A DNA stretch of 64,000 bases from Hyphomonadaceae bacterium UBA7672 (GTDB lineage: Bacteria > Pseudomonadota > Alphaproteobacteria > Caulobacterales > Hyphomonadaceae), in assembly GCA_002483135.1 (NCBI GenBank), contig DLHI01000007.1:683211-747210 (forward strand). The letters run 5' to 3'. The notes beneath the pieces are model-generated. The model worked only from the letters and a program-made list of their open reading frames with translations, did not search any database and was not told the DNA's origin. This document shows positions 61,231 to 64,000 of the stretch, in pieces (within the stretch, counting starts at the first letter, position 1; each line of letters begins with the position of its first letter). A program made the translations under genes and the position numbers.

Positions 61231-62532
61231 TCAGATGATTTTTTCGTTTTGAAGCGCAGTCGGGCGCTGTACTGGCCACGAACCCAGCAGGAAAAAAACT
61301 GTGCCCAGAGCTCCGCTCGATAGCGCAAGCGTGAAGCGAACGTCCCAATTGTCGGCGGCAAGACCTGCAATCCAGCTTCCAAGAGCGACGCCGCCAAAGG
61401 TAGCCATCTGGAACATGGATGTGGCCCGCCCAACGAATCCGGCAGCAGTCACCAATTGAACGCTGATGCTGAGCGTCCCCACCGCCACCAGCCAGCAGGC
61501 GCCGAATCCCAGCATAGCGGCTGCGGCTGTTGCGATATGTGAAGTGGTGGCCAATGCCCCAAGGCAGATGCAGAGGCCTCCCAAGCCTATTCTATACGAG
61601 AGGGAGTCTCCGATGGTTGGTCGGATTGCCGTGATGAACGTGGCGCCTACGATCGCTCCCGCGCCGAAGGCGGCCATCAGGGCGCCGTATGTTTCAGAGC
61701 CGCCTCCGAACGTACCAAGCGCGAGAACAGGAGCGAGGGCCCAGACGGCGCTTCCACACATGCCTATGCAAAGCCCTCTGACCATCAAACCCCGTAGCTC
61801 TCGGGATTGGCTTACATGGCCGCAGCCTTGGAGCACGCCTTGGAGCACGCCCGTTCTGGATCGGGCAGGCGCATGAGCCGGCCGCCACCTGCCCAAAAGG
61901 AGCATTAGCCATATGTAGCTCAAGCTGTTGAAGGCAAAGACAGCAGTTGCGCCAGCTGCGGCAAGCAAGGCCCCACCCAGTAGGGGCCCCGATGTCCGAG
62001 CGATATTTACCTGAAGACTGTTCAGCGCGATCGCGGAACCAAGATGCTGCGCCGGCACATGCTCTCGCACAGACGTTTGCCAGGCCGGCGCATTCAGGGC
62101 AGAGCCGCAGCCAACAACCGCAGTCAGGCCGATCAGAATCCAGGGCTCGGCCAGCCTTAGCCCCGTTAGAATTGTCAGGACAAAAGAGGCGGCCAGCATG
62201 AGCGCCTGTGCTGCCAGCATAACTGTGCGGCGGTCTAAGCTATCGGCCAATGCTCCCGACACGAGCGATAGAGCAAGGAGGGGCGCCATTGAGGCGGTTT
62301 GGACAAGAGCAGTCATGGTTGCCGACGACGTGATGGAGACGACAAGCCAGGCCGTTGCCACGACCTGCATCTGCCCGCCGATGTTAGAGACAAGGCTGGC
62401 CAGCCACAAATTCCGGAAGGTAATGCTCTGAAAGGGCGAAAAGCTCGATGCCCAGCGCGAGAGCGGCGGCGGAAACCCGCTCGAAGTGGTCGGAACTGGA
62501 AGCGAACCCTCATCCCTCGTTGAAGATTTCAT
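61231..62532 (-). CDS. MFS exporter, MFS_3/EntS-like
   Basis: A 433-residue carrier with about twelve hydrophobic segments and a Pro-rich cytoplasmic leader (1-35). FRNLWLASLVSNIGGQMQVV and LADSLDRRTVMLAAQALMLA are characteristic of the MFS_3 group (enterobactin-exporter-like) and unlike the three OFA-type carriers elsewhere in the window. SISVQLVTAAGFVGRATSMF follows in the second half. It is the last accessory gene before mmsA and faces away from it across 246 bases in which I see no gene. Confidence 0.9.
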   Translation of the reverse strand: MKSSTRDEGSLPVPTTSSGFPPPLSRWASSFSPFQSITFRNLWLASLVSNIGGQMQVVATAWLVVSITSSATMTALVQTASMAPLLALSLVSGALADSLDRRTVMLAAQALMLAASFVLTILTGLRLAEPWILIGLTAVVGCGSALNAPAWQTSVREHVPAQHLGSAIALNSLQVNIARTSGPLLGGALLAAAGATAVFAFNSLSYIWLMLLLGRWRPAHAPARSRTGVLQGVLQGCGHVSQSRELRGLMVRGLCIGMCGSAVWALAPVLALGTFGGGSETYGALMAAFGAGAIVGATFITAIRPTIGDSLSYRIGLGGLCICLGALATTSHIATAAAAMLGFGACWLVAVGTLSISVQLVTAAGFVGRATSMFQMATFGGVALGSWIAGLAADNWDVRFTLALSSGALGTVFFLLGSWPVQRPTALQNEKII

Positions 62533-62778
62533 CCCGCTGTCGGTTGTCTCAGGCTTGACTCTTGCCTCTACGATGGGGGCTGGGTCTGAAATGGCCTCGC
62601 TCCAAGAGCTTCTCGCCCGATGCCCGAGCGACGATCGTAAGGTTCAACACAGGGGACGCGAAGAAGGTCGATGTCGACGCGCATTCTTGCGCATCGGCCG
62701 TGGAGAATTGTGCGTATTGGCGTTCGAATCTTGGCGTTAGAGGTAGGGCTCAGGCCTGTGGCGAGTGGAGCCCGATCT

Positions 62779-64000
62779 TTGCGCGACGTAATGTGCCTTG
62801 TTGCGGGTAAACGCTTTGCGGCGACCTCGGGCCGGGAGGGTGACGTTTTCAACCCCAACACGGGCGAAGTGCAGGCGAAGGTCGGCCTCGCGACCGAAGC
62901 GGATGTCGACGCCGCAGTTCAGGCGGCCGCCAAGGCCCTGCCGGGCTGGGCCGGCACCAACCCGCAACGCCGCGCCCGCGTGATGTTCGAGTTCAAGCGC
63001 CTCGTCGAGGCCAACATGCAGCAGCTGGCCGAACTGCTCTCCAGCGAACACGGCAAGGTCGTCGCCGACTCGAAGGGCGACATTCAGCGCGGCCTCGAAG
63101 TGATCGAGTTCGCCTGCGGCATCCCGCACGCTCTCAAGGGCGAATACACCGAAGGCGCCGGCCCCGGCATCGACGTCTATTCGATGCGCCAGCCGCTGGG
63201 CGTCGTTGCCGGCATCACGCCGTTCAACTTCCCCGCCATGATCCCGATGTGGATGTTCGGCGTCGCCATCGCGGTCGGCAACACCTTCGTGCTGAAACCC
63301 TCCGAGCGTGATCCCTCCGTGCCCGTCCGCCTCGGCGAACTCTTCATGGAAGCCGGCGCCGCCGCCGGCCTCGATGTCACCGGCGTGCTCAACGTCGTGC
63401 ATGGCGACAAGGTCGCGGTCGACGCGATCCTGCATCACCCGGAGATCAAGGCCGTCTCCTTCGTCGGCTCGTCCGACATCGCGCACTACATTTATCACAC
63501 CGGCGCTGCGAACGGGAAACGCGTGCAGGCGATGGGCGGCGCCAAGAACCACGGCATCGTCCTCCCCGACGCAGACATGGATCAGGTCGTGAAAGACCTC
63601 TCCGGCGCGGCCTTCGGTTCGGCTGGCGAGCGCTGCATGGCGCTTCCCGTCGTCGTGCCCGTCGGCAAGAAGACCGCCGATGAGCTGCGCGAGCGCATGA
63701 TCGCCGAGATCGAGACCATGAAGGTCGGCATCTCCACCGATCCGTCCGCGCAATACGGTCCCGTGGTCAACAAGGCGCATCGCGACAAGATCGCGAACTA
63801 CATCCAGATGGGCAAGGACGAAGGCGCGGACCTCGTCGTCGATGGCCGCAACTTCAAGCTGCAGGGCTACGAGAACGGCTTCTTCATCGGCCCATCTCTG
63901 CTCGACAATGTGAAGCCCGGCATGAAGACCTATCACGAGGAAATCTTCGGGCCCGTGCTGCAGATCGTGCGCGAAGATTTCCTCGTGATAGGTCTTCATG
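62779..64000 (+). CDS. mmsA: CoA-acylating methylmalonate-semialdehyde dehydrogenase (partial, cut by window end)
   Basis: At least 407 residues of an aldehyde dehydrogenase that converts methylmalonate or malonate semialdehyde to propionyl- or acetyl-CoA. GKRFAATSGREGDVFNPNTG, ITPFNFPAMIPMWMFGVAIA, VLKPSERDPSVP and AFGSAGERCMA (catalytic Cys) are diagnostic. I start it at TTG 62779 (GGAG eight bases before), giving LRDVMCLVAGKRF in place of the usual MRxxxHFxxGKRF; the ATG at 62791 is an alternative. Codon use is more GC3-rich than upstream genes, so it may be core chromosome. The last 29 bases are an inverted copy of 63921-63949, so the final residues (DFLVIGLH) are not genuine family sequence. 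Confidence 0.93.
   Translation, partial: MRDVMCLVAGKRFAATSGREGDVFNPNTGEVQAKVGLATEADVDAAVQAAAKALPGWAGTNPQRRARVMFEFKRLVEANMQQLAELLSSEHGKVVADSKGDIQRGLEVIEFACGIPHALKGEYTEGAGPGIDVYSMRQPLGVVAGITPFNFPAMIPMWMFGVAIAVGNTFVLKPSERDPSVPVRLGELFMEAGAAAGLDVTGVLNVVHGDKVAVDAILHHPEIKAVSFVGSSDIAHYIYHTGAANGKRVQAMGGAKNHGIVLPDADMDQVVKDLSGAAFGSAGERCMALPVVVPVGKKTADELRERMIAEIETMKVGISTDPSAQYGPVVNKAHRDKIANYIQMGKDEGADLVVDGRNFKLQGYENGFFIGPSLLDNVKPGMKTYHEEIFGPVLQIVREDFLVIGLH
63921..64000. repeat. 29-bp inverted repeat at the window end (fold-back)
   Basis: 63921-63949 and 63972-64000 are exact reverse complements with a 22-base loop (63950-63971). The right arm interrupts the mmsA reading frame where the family sequence should continue. 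It looks like a fold-back or chimera at a contig end rather than natural DNA. Confidence 0.85.

Noticed and set aside
60692..61348. Upstream extension of the SRPBCC gene
   Set aside because: The long open frame has no conserved sequence; family similarity begins at the ATG at 60691.
62737..63999. Minus-strand 420-codon open frame opposite mmsA
   Set aside because: It is the mirror of a strong mmsA reading frame; its start exists only because of the fold-back repeat, and its residues are low-complexity His/Asp/Val-rich.
1..64000. CRISPR arrays, phage modules or secretion systems
   Set aside because: No direct-repeat arrays, integrase, capsid or secretion genes were seen.

Overview
The window reads as alphaproteobacterial DNA. 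Supporting signs are the GC-rich coding sequence, two TonB-dependent receptors with IVVTAQRR-type TonB boxes, CYP153-like P450s, and a CoA-acylating methylmalonate-semialdehyde dehydrogenase of alphaproteobacterial type. Hyphomonadaceae or Sphingomonadales are my best guesses, from style only. I saw no rRNA, tRNA or CRISPR array.

Layout. 1-3208 is an ABC exporter operon (adaptor, ATPase, two FtsX-like permeases) on the minus strand, whose adaptor start is thrown out of frame by a tetranucleotide repeat. 3.6-4.3 kb holds a broken IS6-family transposase abutting a truncated TetR gene, then an SDR and a tautomerase. From about 6.7 to 62.5 kb lies a dense catabolic region in which the same enzyme families recur: four VOC proteins, three GMC oxidoreductases, three OFA-like MFS carriers, two class II aldolase-like proteins, two ThDP enzymes, two tandem FAD amine-oxidase-like proteins, two class III aminotransferases, two TonB receptors, two CYP153-like P450s and five TetR regulators. 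Added to these are a kinase next to a phospho-lyase-like aminotransferase, a probable (R)-selective class IV transaminase, DadA, D-serine dehydratase, a D-2-hydroxyacid dehydrogenase and an IlvD-type dehydratase. The right edge is mmsA, cut by the window and ending in a 29-bp inverted repeat that looks like a fold-back.

How the parts may work together (inference). TonB receptors and MFS carriers import a substrate. P450s with a 2Fe-2S ferredoxin and GMC flavoproteins oxidise it. Transaminases, flavin amine oxidases, DadA and DsdA remove nitrogen. Aldolase-like, ThDP and VOC enzymes handle carbonyl products. The concentration of enzymes for D-amino acids, (R)-amines and D-hydroxy acids suggests a chiral amine or D-amino-acid-containing substrate, but the actual compound is not visible from sequence.

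Regulation. Three recurring operator-like motifs can be read in intergenic DNA. Motif A (consensus TGACGTTAGTCCRATA, core GAC-N4-GTC) lies upstream of at least nine genes or divergent pairs, including both TonB receptors. Motif B (CCGTTnTTAAnCGG) flanks one TetR neighbourhood. Motif C (TCGATATTAATCGA) precedes the class IV transaminase, dadA and one VOC gene. With several related TetR genes among them, this looks like one island run by a few interleaved TetR regulons.
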